From the IMG/VR virus record IMGVR_UViG_3300025127_000061, positions 1-51,245 of that record: DNA of 51,245 nt; one strand, written 5' to 3'. Positions 31,101 to 40,100 of this stretch are shown in pieces. A program made the translations under genes and the position numbers. Within the stretch, counting starts at the first letter, position 1; each line of letters opens with the position of its first letter. The notes beneath the pieces are model-generated. The model was not told where the DNA came from. It did no database searches and worked only from the letters and a program-made list of their open reading frames with translations. Source of the stretch: a virus.

Positions 31101-33416
31101 CTTGGTTCTGCTCCGCTATTTGGACTCACGGACACTACTGACAACTCAACCTTTTGGGAGACTTACCATCCTGGAGTGTATGGTCCAGCACTGAGCAACA
31201 ACATACTTGTAGGAATTAACACCAGAACTAATCCTGTATTTAATGGCAGTTCAGCCAACAACTTTAAGAATCCAAAGTATTTTGATCAAGATGATCAGGA
31301 ATTTTTACCTTTAGGTATTGCAAGTAGTGACTCAAACGCTTCCGATCAGCCCGACTATCACCCAGTAAGTTTTACTTGTAGTCTTCCCTTGCTGCACGGA
31401 TCTGAGCCATTTCCGCCAGCAGGCGCGGGTAGCGCTGGGGCATTCCTCCCTGCGGACCGTCCCGAGACCAACGGAGATAACGGAGGTAGTCATCACGACG
31501 GAGAGAACGACGGCCAGATTTACGAACTTGAGCTTCCCAACGCACAGAGCAGAAACATTCAAATGTACATCTTGCCTCCAGCTGTTGGTTCTGGAAGAAC
31601 ATTTAAGGCTGGTGCCAACCACTCTTTTGGAGTTGTTTTTTACGACGGCAGAGGAAGACCTTCGAATGTTCACCCAATAGGCTCTGTTAATGCTCCTTGG
31701 TATAGTGAGAGAGCGGATGGGCTTGAAGGGGCTGTGTCTATGACCATCTCCCTGAGCGGGACGGTTCCTCCATCGGCCAAAAAGTTTCAGATCGTTTACT
31801 CTGGACAAACATCTTACTCAAGGTACTTGCAATACGCTACAGCAGGAGCTTTCGTGTCAGAAGGAGGCTCTGAAAGTGGCAACATATATGTTTCGTTAAA
31901 CTACCTTCAGGATCACCCTGCATCTCTATCTAAATCTTACGGGGCCAGAAGTGTTGACGGGTCTCAAGACGTATATACCTATAGGCAAGGAGACAGGTTA
32001 AGAATTGTATCTCACTATGAAACGCCAACGGCAAGAATTTTTGCCCCTCAAGACTACGAGTTCAACATCGTGGATCAGGTTACGCTGTCCGAAGGAACAG
32101 ACAACCCACTCTACGACGTGGAGCAGGATGGTGAAGCGCCTCACCCAGCAAAGACTGGGTCGTTCTTGGTGCTTGAAAACAACTACAATGCCACAGGGTT
32201 CACGTTTGAAGATGTTGAAGCTGGCGATAACGATATAAACGCTCAAACTCACAACTGGAATAAGAGATGTATCGTAGAGATAAACTCCCCTAAGATCAGT
32301 TCTGACGAAGAGAATCTCGTGTATTACGAGACTGGAAATGTATTTGAAATAGGAGACTTCGCGCTTGAAGGTGGACACAATATAACCAACGGAGATTCTT
32401 GGTGGAGGTCTGTTCCTATGAATTTCTCAAAAGTTGATTCTGGCTTCTTTGAAACGCTTATCACATCGCAGACGTCCAACTCAAACTTTTTCCCATACTA
32501 TACTGAGTCTGATAGATTTAGCTACAAGGTTATTAACTCTGACGTAAACGGAAAGGGCAAGTTCAAAGTATTCCTTCCTGATCAACAAAGGTCAGTAAGA
32601 AGCTCTTCTATCACTTTTTCAGACAAGAATAACCCAGCCTCCAAGGTATTTACTTTGACGTCATTTAACCCAACAAAGGGACAGTTTAAAGATTTGCCGA
32701 TCGAGCACGGGGACATTAACTACATAGCTCACACTGATGACTCGATCTTTGTAATACAGTCAAACAGGTGCAGCTCAATCCCCGTAAACAGGAACATCAT
32801 TACGGACCTCGGAGACGCTCAGTCTCTTGTGGCGGCCAAATCTGTTCTTGGAACTGAGGGGTACTATGCTGGCGAGTTTGGCTGTGACAACAACCCCGAG
32901 TCGGTTTGTGAGGTTGACAACACCATATACTTTGCCAGCAAGTCCAAAAGGCAAGTCTATAAGTTCAATAGGGGATCAGGCATACAGGTTGTTTCTGATC
33001 TCGGAATGAAGTCTTACTTCAGACGCTTGTTTAAGCTTGCTGAGCAAGACGAGATCGACGGTCTTGGACAAGTCAAAGTTGTTGGGGGGTATGACCCAGA
33101 AAAGGATTCCTTTATCCTGAGCGTCTATAACCTGAACGACACAGTATCAAACCCAGTGGCTGATCCAGACTCAGACACTGCAGGAGGAGACGCTCCTGTT
33201 GTGACGGAAACGGTTGCTGTTCAGCTTTCTGCTGGAGAGATAGCAGATGCTTTGACTACGCGCCAAAGATTGGATACCAATAACGATGGCAACGTAAGTG
33301 TTGAGGATTTGCTTGCAATGCTTTCTGTTTTTGGGTTGGACGGCATTGAATTTGACAACGAGATTACATTTGATGGTACTGAAGCCATATTCTTAAACTC
33401 AGACGATTTAGAATGA
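28173..33416 (+). CDS. Giant tail hub/stabilisation-type protein (1747 aa)
   Basis: Starts MIDKRLPRKLNKSSDSKIRD. Long beta-rich stretches follow, then a C-terminal part (THTDD-like repeats, AAKSVLGTEGYYAGEFGCDN, VYKFNRGSGIQVVSDLGMKS) that looks like a beta-propeller. It resembles the large tail stabilisation proteins of crAss-like and related phages; that is an inference. Residues 1701-1712 (DTNNDGNVSVED) form a dockerin-like calcium loop. Its length and place between neck and internal proteins fit a tail hub or nozzle. Confidence 0.62.
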   Translation: MIDKRLPRKLNKSSDSKIRDKADMFEALNVSISEDGRQGEGNGGVIKPIKSNFAMNMLDADESVKYVLGKCIDSKYDVIYFFVHVPDDPTLDGVYAYDPNGYLPVDHDVNDVVTIYNSASFNFDPTLFVKADITYTQQRFVDESNDYEDTPMLFFTDNKNEPKKLNILRAITNEGPAASDGATEADFILACTKTPIDPPTADWENDTSVTGNEFLNIEGFQFAYQCVYKDANESAISTYSDVFVPPGYLNYTPNGSSALFNSNNALRIKIASDDISDEVESIKILGRRGESGSWFLLSEEANSSNINYLFNNTEVNSAIPRDVQTKDFDALPYRAQAQTIIDNRLMYGNYVENRDQASISATITPVAAERPSDFAVYEVTATPATTPSTYTTSSGAQNKNLGFVIDTDGITETTILAGSLVNFSFTVSPKQNFHVYNATNSYHQSPQMGDDFSNEGFLKNIRSQFLSDGTAEGNPNPVGASEVSTGQKGFWWQNSEQSGAEFIKEMKQNYGRVPLACSDGVNKTWYEDGGEQFSTRWKWRATDPVTNTSGASGNLDADFGTSAASPLIVQGKDFTVSCSFVAKQDLSKADVSRAIALLLTGATLSRDDEAPNELDTYASSVTPPTQESLSYTVDVGLSEHSTFPDTGAIGKLVTIVTRSFTLSEVLDDYKFGGGSGGTDTDEGGDDGVTDIGRVPVSANGDGAQRVIFGFFVLNKAEVQLDMFLDEQYAQEDDYTNQLNGSTVGITGSQSSLSERDSNTKNRIGVYIKSIDLPNDNRAVMTCMRRPWPGSNWYAYSPWTNPNGFTTDPTGFVNRSLFPSAETQTPGFQFDDDFAGALGNNIGLYDGGFTDESHRFSLPLNHGGTGDRLSIMTEKMLFRNEDFDNDDAESPNNRAPWGDVFGGLLPKGGWQSYYDNNSRPVRFFDGEHPDGTPLYSLMDGAGGPGGSSPHPKSHYGNYALYTQNGMGLEGRATGIQSLGSAPLFGLTDTTDNSTFWETYHPGVYGPALSNNILVGINTRTNPVFNGSSANNFKNPKYFDQDDQEFLPLGIASSDSNASDQPDYHPVSFTCSLPLLHGSEPFPPAGAGSAGAFLPADRPETNGDNGGSHHDGENDGQIYELELPNAQSRNIQMYILPPAVGSGRTFKAGANHSFGVVFYDGRGRPSNVHPIGSVNAPWYSERADGLEGAVSMTISLSGTVPPSAKKFQIVYSGQTSYSRYLQYATAGAFVSEGGSESGNIYVSLNYLQDHPASLSKSYGARSVDGSQDVYTYRQGDRLRIVSHYETPTARIFAPQDYEFNIVDQVTLSEGTDNPLYDVEQDGEAPHPAKTGSFLVLENNYNATGFTFEDVEAGDNDINAQTHNWNKRCIVEINSPKISSDEENLVYYETGNVFEIGDFALEGGHNITNGDSWWRSVPMNFSKVDSGFFETLITSQTSNSNFFPYYTESDRFSYKVINSDVNGKGKFKVFLPDQQRSVRSSSITFSDKNNPASKVFTLTSFNPTKGQFKDLPIEHGDINYIAHTDDSIFVIQSNRCSSIPVNRNIITDLGDAQSLVAAKSVLGTEGYYAGEFGCDNNPESVCEVDNTIYFASKSKRQVYKFNRGSGIQVVSDLGMKSYFRRLFKLAEQDEIDGLGQVKVVGGYDPEKDSFILSVYNLNDTVSNPVADPDSDTAGGDAPVVTETVAVQLSAGEIADALTTRQRLDTNNDGNVSVEDLLAMLSVFGLDGIEFDNEITFDGTEAIFLNSDDLE

Positions 33417-34219
33417 GACAGACAGTAGCCTTAAACAACAGCGAAAATTTTTGGTCAACAAGACTAAGCTACGTTCCATCCATGATGGCCTGGATTAAGC
33501 AGCACCACGTGTCGTGCCCACAGGCGGGCATTACTCCGTTTTGGAAGCACGATGAATCTGCATCTACTAACAATGAGTTTTATGGTGAGGAGGCTGTACC
33601 TAGTGTAATTGGGATTACGTTTAACGACAACCCATCTACAAATAAGATATACAAGGCCCTGTCCATTGAGACACCAGACATCAACAAGATTGAAGGTGTA
33701 AACACATTTGTGCCAAATTCAGGGACAGGCAATGCAACAGTCAAGACAGTTGTTTTGACAGCGCTGAAGGCCAAGGGTGGAATCGTCTACGGAGGCGTTC
33801 CTGGAGAGCAAAGAAAAACTGTAGCTAACATTCAGTACTTAGGCGTCGCAACGGGAGCACAAGAAGTTGTAGAGGGCTTTGAGAATCTCGGAGTGTTTAC
33901 CACACTTGACGGTGGTGGTGACACCTCTTGGACTGGTCAGGAGGCCATAATCGTGAGCGACCCAGCCAACATCCCCGAAGAGCAGGGAACAGGGTTTTCA
34001 CCAAGTATGGTTAGAGTGTTTGCGAACGGGTTCTTTTCAGATGCTCAGGCTTTTATTACTACCGTTGGCACACCACTGTTTCTTGTTTATCTTAACTCCA
34101 ATGGAGACCAAGCTCGTGGTCAGTTTGCAGACTCCCTTATTACACTTGGCTCTGGTGACTTTGAGGTTTTCGCAGTAAGCGTTGACTACGAGCCCACAGA
34201 TCTTGACCACGATAGATAA
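33413..34219 (+). CDS. Tail-associated structural protein (268 aa)
   Basis: Overlaps the giant gene as ATGA. Starts MRQTVALNNSENFWSTRLSY; mostly beta with GQEAIIVSDPANIPEEQGTG and a final domain YLNSNGDQARGQFADSLITL. It likely binds the giant tail protein, given coupling. No family is recognised. Confidence 0.62.
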   Translation: MRQTVALNNSENFWSTRLSYVPSMMAWIKQHHVSCPQAGITPFWKHDESASTNNEFYGEEAVPSVIGITFNDNPSTNKIYKALSIETPDINKIEGVNTFVPNSGTGNATVKTVVLTALKAKGGIVYGGVPGEQRKTVANIQYLGVATGAQEVVEGFENLGVFTTLDGGGDTSWTGQEAIIVSDPANIPEEQGTGFSPSMVRVFANGFFSDAQAFITTVGTPLFLVYLNSNGDQARGQFADSLITLGSGDFEVFAVSVDYEPTDLDHDR

Positions 34220-34226
34220 CATTTAT

Positions 34227-34234
34227 TACTTTTG
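34227..34234 (+). promoter_or_regulatory. Late promoter, TACTTTTG box
   Basis: TACTTTTG fits TAnnTTTG, with ATG 34240 after 5 nt. It differs from the other boxes only in the two free positions and one flanking base. Confidence 0.65.
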
Positions 34235-34239
34235 CAATT

Positions 34240-35175
34240 ATGAGTATAGACTTGAGCACATTAGGACAGCTTTTTGTTAAAGACGGCGAAGTCACAGACC
34301 TTGGCAAGAACGCAGCGACTCTTGGAGTTGGGCTTTTTGAGAGAGGCAGAGCGAAGAGAGGGTTAGAGGCGGGTATAAAGGACAGAAGAAGAGCAGCTCT
34401 AGAGCAGCAGAAAGAGGGTAAAAAGGCATACGAAAAGATGCTTGAAAAGCTGCGGTCTAGACCTGCAGTCACTCAAGCTAGTGAAGACTATATTCAGGGT
34501 CAAAAGGAGGCGGCAGAGGCCTTGCTGGGGGCTGGAGATAAAAGACTTCAAGAGCAAAGGAGCGACATTGTTTCTGCGCTGCAGTCTGGGGACCCAAGAT
34601 CATCCGCTGGAATTTTAAATACTTTAGACCAGCTTAACCTAGCAGACGATGAGCGAAGAGCTAAAGTTCTGGGGATGAAAACATCTGCCGAAGGTCAGAG
34701 GGCTGCACTTACAGAAAAAGAAAAAGACTTTCAATCAGCTATTGATCAGTTGCTTATGGAGAGAGGGGCTATGGGGGCAGACGAAGGCAGAAGAGAGCTT
34801 CTCGATCTCGCTGAAAGGGAGCAAGCTGCTGGACCTGCCGCAACTGCAAGCGGTCTGCAGACCGCCACGGCGCTGGCAACGCTGCTCAAAGATTTTAAGC
34901 CTGGAAATCCAGGTGATGATAAAAAGGGCGAGGCTGGCATGAGATATATGGCGGATGAGGGCTTCAAGACCAAGGGTGAGTTTAACCACAAAACCAACAA
35001 GAAAGCTGTCATTGACGAGGAAGACGGAAAGAAAGAAGCTGAACTCACAGGCGGGGAGCTGGTATTTAACCCAGATCAATCCGAAATGATGGAAAAGCTC
35101 ATTAAAAATGGCGACGAAAAAGGCCTCCTTGAGTTCATGAAGGATTTGATGTCTAAGCCTCAATTCCAAGACTAA
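34240..35175 (+). CDS. Internal virion protein candidate (311 aa)
   Basis: Lys/Glu/Ala-rich helices (GLEAGIKDRRRAALEQQKEG) run through the first two-thirds. The end (KKEAELTGGELVFNPDQSEM ... LLEFMKDLMSKPQF) carries a TGGELVFNPxQ motif I associate with phage internal or ejection proteins. It is the first of three consecutive probable ejection genes. The next ATG overlaps its stop region. Confidence 0.62.
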   Translation: MSIDLSTLGQLFVKDGEVTDLGKNAATLGVGLFERGRAKRGLEAGIKDRRRAALEQQKEGKKAYEKMLEKLRSRPAVTQASEDYIQGQKEAAEALLGAGDKRLQEQRSDIVSALQSGDPRSSAGILNTLDQLNLADDERRAKVLGMKTSAEGQRAALTEKEKDFQSAIDQLLMERGAMGADEGRRELLDLAEREQAAGPAATASGLQTATALATLLKDFKPGNPGDDKKGEAGMRYMADEGFKTKGEFNHKTNKKAVIDEEDGKKEAELTGGELVFNPDQSEMMEKLIKNGDEKGLLEFMKDLMSKPQFQD

Positions 35176-37178
35176 TGTACGTACCAGTAGGACAAAGAGG
35201 TCAGGGTCGAGGCGCTGCCTCTTCAGCTCAGCAGCAGCTTGTAGCCCAGCAAGGCTCTGGTATTGCAGCGGGGATTAGGGCTGCTGACGCATCTCTTCAG
35301 GCAAAGAAGAACGAGGCCAGGAGAATATATGAGCGTGCTGAAACTCAGATGCGAACGGACTTGAACGACGTCGCTCAATTTGACGCATCAGCTGCTGGGA
35401 CAGACGCAGCACCAGCTATTCGAGCAGCAGCACAGGAGCTCAGCGCAAACATAAGGGAGGCCAACGACCCCGTAAAGGCAAGAGCTATGATTGCGGAGTT
35501 TAGCCAAAAGTACAACCTCCTTAAGGCCAGAGAGGACCAAAGAAAAGAGGACGCCACTCAGCTTAATGAGATGAGCACTATGACTGGCTCTCAAATTGCT
35601 GGGCTCAACTCTGCTTTGCCTCCAGGAATGGAGTATAACGAGGTTGATGCTGGTTCTGTTGCCAGAGCTGATCAGGCGTTTAGGCAAAACTTTCAGTATG
35701 TAGATGGACAGATTATGGTTGAGGGTCCCGAGGGGGACCTTGTTCCTTTAGACGAGGCAGACTTCATAACTGACACGTCTATGTATCAGCCATCTCAGAG
35801 AAAGGTTGATGTAGGCGACCTACAGACGTCAGCTATGAGCGAAGCGGTTCAGACGAGAATCGTGAGCAGAAGTGGTGCAGACGGGTTTAAGGAAGAGGCT
35901 GCACAGATGGAGTATGACACCCTTGCTGGAAACAACAACAGAAGCGGTGTTACGCTTAGAATGCAGATCAACGAGGACTACCTCGATGAATCAGGCAATA
36001 GCAGATTCTTTGACTCTCAAGAAGAGGCTAAGGCTTTTGAGATTGGACCCAACGGGTTTTCTAGGATTGAAGGCAATCCTGATATGGAGCAGGCATGGAG
36101 AGATGTGTGGGGTGAGCCAGGGGCCGCCAGAGAGAAGGACGAACAGGGAAACGTCGTTGCTCAAGGCAGCGGCTGGGACCTTTTGAACACCGAGAGAAGC
36201 AAGTTCGTGGAATACGCAAGAACAGCTTATGAGGCCCCAAAGCGTGGCACTGGAACTGGAACTAGGCAGGAGACAGGTAGTAGATACTCTCAGGGATCGC
36301 TTGCTGTGACTACGGAGCAAAGAATGCAGGACGCGAGTAATGTCGAAGGACTTGGAGCTAGTGCAGCTGCTGAGGGCTACAGAATGACCGCCATTGTTGA
36401 TCCAAAATCTGGAGACTCCAAGCCGATTAAGATGCAAGGATCTGAGCTCGGGTACGAAGGAGAGTACCTTATACAAGGATTTGGTGTTGACCCTCTATAC
36501 GGGGTAACTGACGAGGGGGTTAAAGACGTTACAGATGCCCAGCCCATGGCTAGTGTGACCGTTGAGGTGGTGACCAAGCAATACGAAGGTCCAAATGGAA
36601 AGCTGACTCAAGAGGAGTTTGATGCGTTGCCTCAAAACGAAAAGCTTCTTTATGAAGAAGAGGAGGTCAAAACTACTAAGCAAAGGAGAATACCTATTGG
36701 CCCTGGAACGAGCCTTGAAGGTCAGGCGATTTGGAGCAGGATAACAAGAGACCCTGAGGCCATGCGGCTCTTGCAAGAACAACAAATGGAGGCTAATAGA
36801 ATTAGAGGGAACTACGCCAAGGCCCTTACAGATGGTCTCAACGCGCAACAAGAGCGTGAGAACGAGATGCAGCAGGCCGCAAATCAGGCGGCAGACGCTG
36901 CTGATTTTGAAGAGCAACGAAGAACAGACGAAATCCAACAAGGTCTTCGAAATGAAACCAGGGCGGCAGAAAGAGCAAAGGTTGTTCAAAGGGAGTCCTT
37001 CACTGATAGTAACATAGTAACGACTGTGGCAGGTAGACCTGTTTACTTCCCGCCACCAAATTCCGAGGTTAGAGACGGAAAGTGGTATTACCAAAATGTT
37101 GACGAGCCTATTGGCCAGGCGTATAGGTACGAAAATTCAGATGGTTCTGTTTCAGTTGGCCTGAGACCTCTTAAATAA
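35175..37178 (+). CDS. Internal virion protein candidate (667 aa)
   Basis: Mostly helical with Ala/Gln/Glu-rich coiled coils at both ends (AGIRAADASLQAKKNEARRI; AQQERENEMQQAANQAADAA) around a more compact middle (about residues 160-460). Large helical proteins before a giant polyvalent protein are typical ejection-core components of podoviruses. No enzyme motif is seen. Confidence 0.62.
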   Translation: MYVPVGQRGQGRGAASSAQQQLVAQQGSGIAAGIRAADASLQAKKNEARRIYERAETQMRTDLNDVAQFDASAAGTDAAPAIRAAAQELSANIREANDPVKARAMIAEFSQKYNLLKAREDQRKEDATQLNEMSTMTGSQIAGLNSALPPGMEYNEVDAGSVARADQAFRQNFQYVDGQIMVEGPEGDLVPLDEADFITDTSMYQPSQRKVDVGDLQTSAMSEAVQTRIVSRSGADGFKEEAAQMEYDTLAGNNNRSGVTLRMQINEDYLDESGNSRFFDSQEEAKAFEIGPNGFSRIEGNPDMEQAWRDVWGEPGAAREKDEQGNVVAQGSGWDLLNTERSKFVEYARTAYEAPKRGTGTGTRQETGSRYSQGSLAVTTEQRMQDASNVEGLGASAAAEGYRMTAIVDPKSGDSKPIKMQGSELGYEGEYLIQGFGVDPLYGVTDEGVKDVTDAQPMASVTVEVVTKQYEGPNGKLTQEEFDALPQNEKLLYEEEEVKTTKQRRIPIGPGTSLEGQAIWSRITRDPEAMRLLQEQQMEANRIRGNYAKALTDGLNAQQERENEMQQAANQAADAADFEEQRRTDEIQQGLRNETRAAERAKVVQRESFTDSNIVTTVAGRPVYFPPPNSEVRDGKWYYQNVDEPIGQAYRYENSDGSVSVGLRPLK

Positions 37179-37180
37179 GC

Positions 37181-37188
37181 TATATTTG
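37181..37188 (+). promoter_or_regulatory. Late promoter, TATATTTG box
   Basis: TATATTTG begins 2 nt after the preceding stop; ATG 37193 follows after 4 nt, predicting a leaderless mRNA for the giant gene. Confidence 0.78.
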
Positions 37189-37192
37189 CGTG

Positions 37193-40100
37193 ATGATTGA
37201 TCAGAACGAAAACAATCCACCCGTAGAGGTTGGGACTACACCACAGCAACCCAATCAGCAAGACCCCACGGCATACGTACCGCCTCATACTCAACAAGAG
37301 TACTTTGATGCGTTTTCTGCTCTAGGCATGACCGACAAGCAGAAGATGAATCTTCTTAACGCGCAGGGCTTCGATCCTGATAGTTCGTACAATATGATTA
37401 TGGACGACTACAATACGAAGCGTGAGGAGATGCTCGCTAACATTGATCGTCTCGAAAAGCTGGAGGAGGAGTCAAAAAAAAAAGAATCGACTTCCGCTTC
37501 TGGGGCAGAAGGATTCGAATCTGGTGGGACTGACTTTGGGGAACAGGCGTTTGGTCAGGACGTTGCGGTTGCTGACCCAAGGAATATACTTCAAGGAGAC
37601 GCTGACGAGAGCCTAATGTCTGCATACGAGTTCTCAAAGAGAGCTCAGGAGTTGAGAGAATTAGCCAGACAAGAGCAGGATCAGGCGAGACAAAACGAAA
37701 TTATGGCGGAGGCTAGAGAGCTGTCCGCCCAAGCTCACGTATTTAACCGAAAAGCCGCTGATTCCATGAATCAGGTGTTCGAGTTCAACGACTCGGACAT
37801 GAGAATCAATGCCGAGAGCGACGTCGATGCCAACTTCATGATGAGGGAGATGGCAAGAAGAGGCTTTGAAGAAGATGCTAGGATAAAGCGAGATTTTGGA
37901 TTTCTCGGCATAGAGAATGAGGCACAGTTTGAGGAGTTTAAGATGCTCGGAGGCTTTGAGACCAATGAGATGGTCGGGATGTTCGGGAGGCAGCTCGATT
38001 ACGACGACATCAAAGAGGGTCAGTGGGATGGATCTACTGGATTAGAAAGACTTTGGGATAACGCATACACCACCTTCGGTGCGGGTGTAACTGGTGCGGC
38101 TGCTGGATTGTCAGATATACTCGGTGGTGTTTTTGGGGTTGACTCAGACGATAACTCTATAGCTAAATACTACAGAGCCAAGACGAATCAGCTTAACATA
38201 AAGAACCAAAACTCAAGAATAAAGGGTATGGAGGAGCTTGGAATATCAAGCGACTACCACAACATGGGAGTTTTGGACACAGCTCAAGCTGCCTTTTCAG
38301 ACTCAACAGCGCTTAAGAAGTTCATTTCTGTAGACCTTCCAGATACCATAGGTATGGTTTTTGGCGAGGCCGCTATATTTATGGGAACCAGAGGCATTGG
38401 TAGAAGTGGCATGCTTGCAGATAGGCTCGCCAGATCTGGAAAAATATTTGGGAAGGGTGCTGAGGCATTAACCGTAGGTCAAAGCATGTTGAGTGCTGGT
38501 GCTCAATCACTTGCACCAACGCTCTTGTCGTATATACCTAGGTCATACGAAGGGTTTAGAGAACGCCACCCTGACTCTCCTCAATCTCAAGCACTGTTCT
38601 TTGGTACACTTGGAGGTGTGGCGGAGGGTATGATGAATGCCTTAATGTTGGGTGCGGGAAGGGGTTCGGTTGCTGCAATTCAGAGGCCATTTAACAAGGC
38701 TGGCACGAGAGCCGCCATACAAAAAGAGGTTAGAAAGGCAGTGGGCCAAAAGAGCGGGAGTCCTTTCCTTGCAGACATGGGGGCAGAGGGCCTTGAGGAA
38801 GGGTTTGTGGCCTACACAGAGCAACTTCTGAACGCGCTCTCTGACGTATCGAACGGAAAGAAGCCCGAAGATTTGAATATGCACGCAGTATTGGATGCTG
38901 CATTTGTGGGACTTCTGGGAGGCTCTGGTCCAGCTACGCTGTCTGCGGCAGCATCTGGAATGAGTCACAGCGGCAACATGAAGCAGGCTCAAAATCGTGC
39001 TGATGTAACTAGAAGGCTGAGGTACGCATACGAGTCTGAAACAGACCCCAAGAAGAAGGCTTTCCTAAGAACTCGATACGCTGAGTCACTTAAGAAGCTG
39101 AAGAATGTTAAGGATAAGGACGTTGCCCTTTACGAGAGCCTTGATCAAAATCAGGTTGATGAGCTGATGGGTGTACACCAGGAGATTGCTCAAATATCTT
39201 CTGATCTTCAGAAAGGAGAATACATCAACGGGGCCAAGATTACGAAGGAGGAAAAAGATGCCATGAAGGGCAGACTTGAATCCTTGTTTACGAGAAAGGC
39301 GGAGATTGAAATGGAGGCTGAGGCAAAGGCCTTCAAAGACAGTGTTCCAGACTCGATCTCTGTCCCTGATGCTGAAAACCAAGACGCTCCTGCAAAGGAG
39401 AGAACTGTCGAGAAGGTAGAGAAGAAGTCTCACGAAAATATACCTGAAGCGCCAGAGGCTGCTCCTGCTGACGTACAGCAGCAAGAGGGACAACTTTCTA
39501 TGTTCGACGAGAACACCATGGATGACATGGTTCAGAGAAAGGAAGACCCTAAGGCTACCGCAGAGTCACCCACCGCTGAGGCTGAGACAACTGACACGGA
39601 AATGGTTTCAGATGAGCCTGCCAAACAAGCAAAGAAAGAAACTGAAACAGCTGAAGAAGCTGAAGTACAGGAGGATGCCTTTGAACTGGATCTTGCCGCT
39701 GGACAAAAGTTTAACCTCAAGGACACCAAGATTGTTGGCGAGGGCGCTGGTCAGGTGCCATTGCAAGTCGCAGCTACGGTAAACCGCATGACAAAGTCGT
39801 TCGGTAAGGCTCTTTCCGCTGCTGGCGCTAAGCTCAAGGCTCACAGAACCATGGAGTCGTTTAACAACATCGACCCCAGAATTAAGCAGCAGAACGGATA
39901 CCTTGAAAAGACTGACGCTGACGGTCAAGTTGTAGCTTACTACAACCCCAAAACCAACGAGATACACCTCAGCCCGCTTGTTGATTCGATGGACGTCATG
40001 GAGGAGTTTGGACACATGGTCCTCAAGCCCATGATTGGTAAAAACGCTGCAGCAAGAGAGGCTCTTTACAAGGAGATGGAGGAGATTGCCAAGGGCAAGT

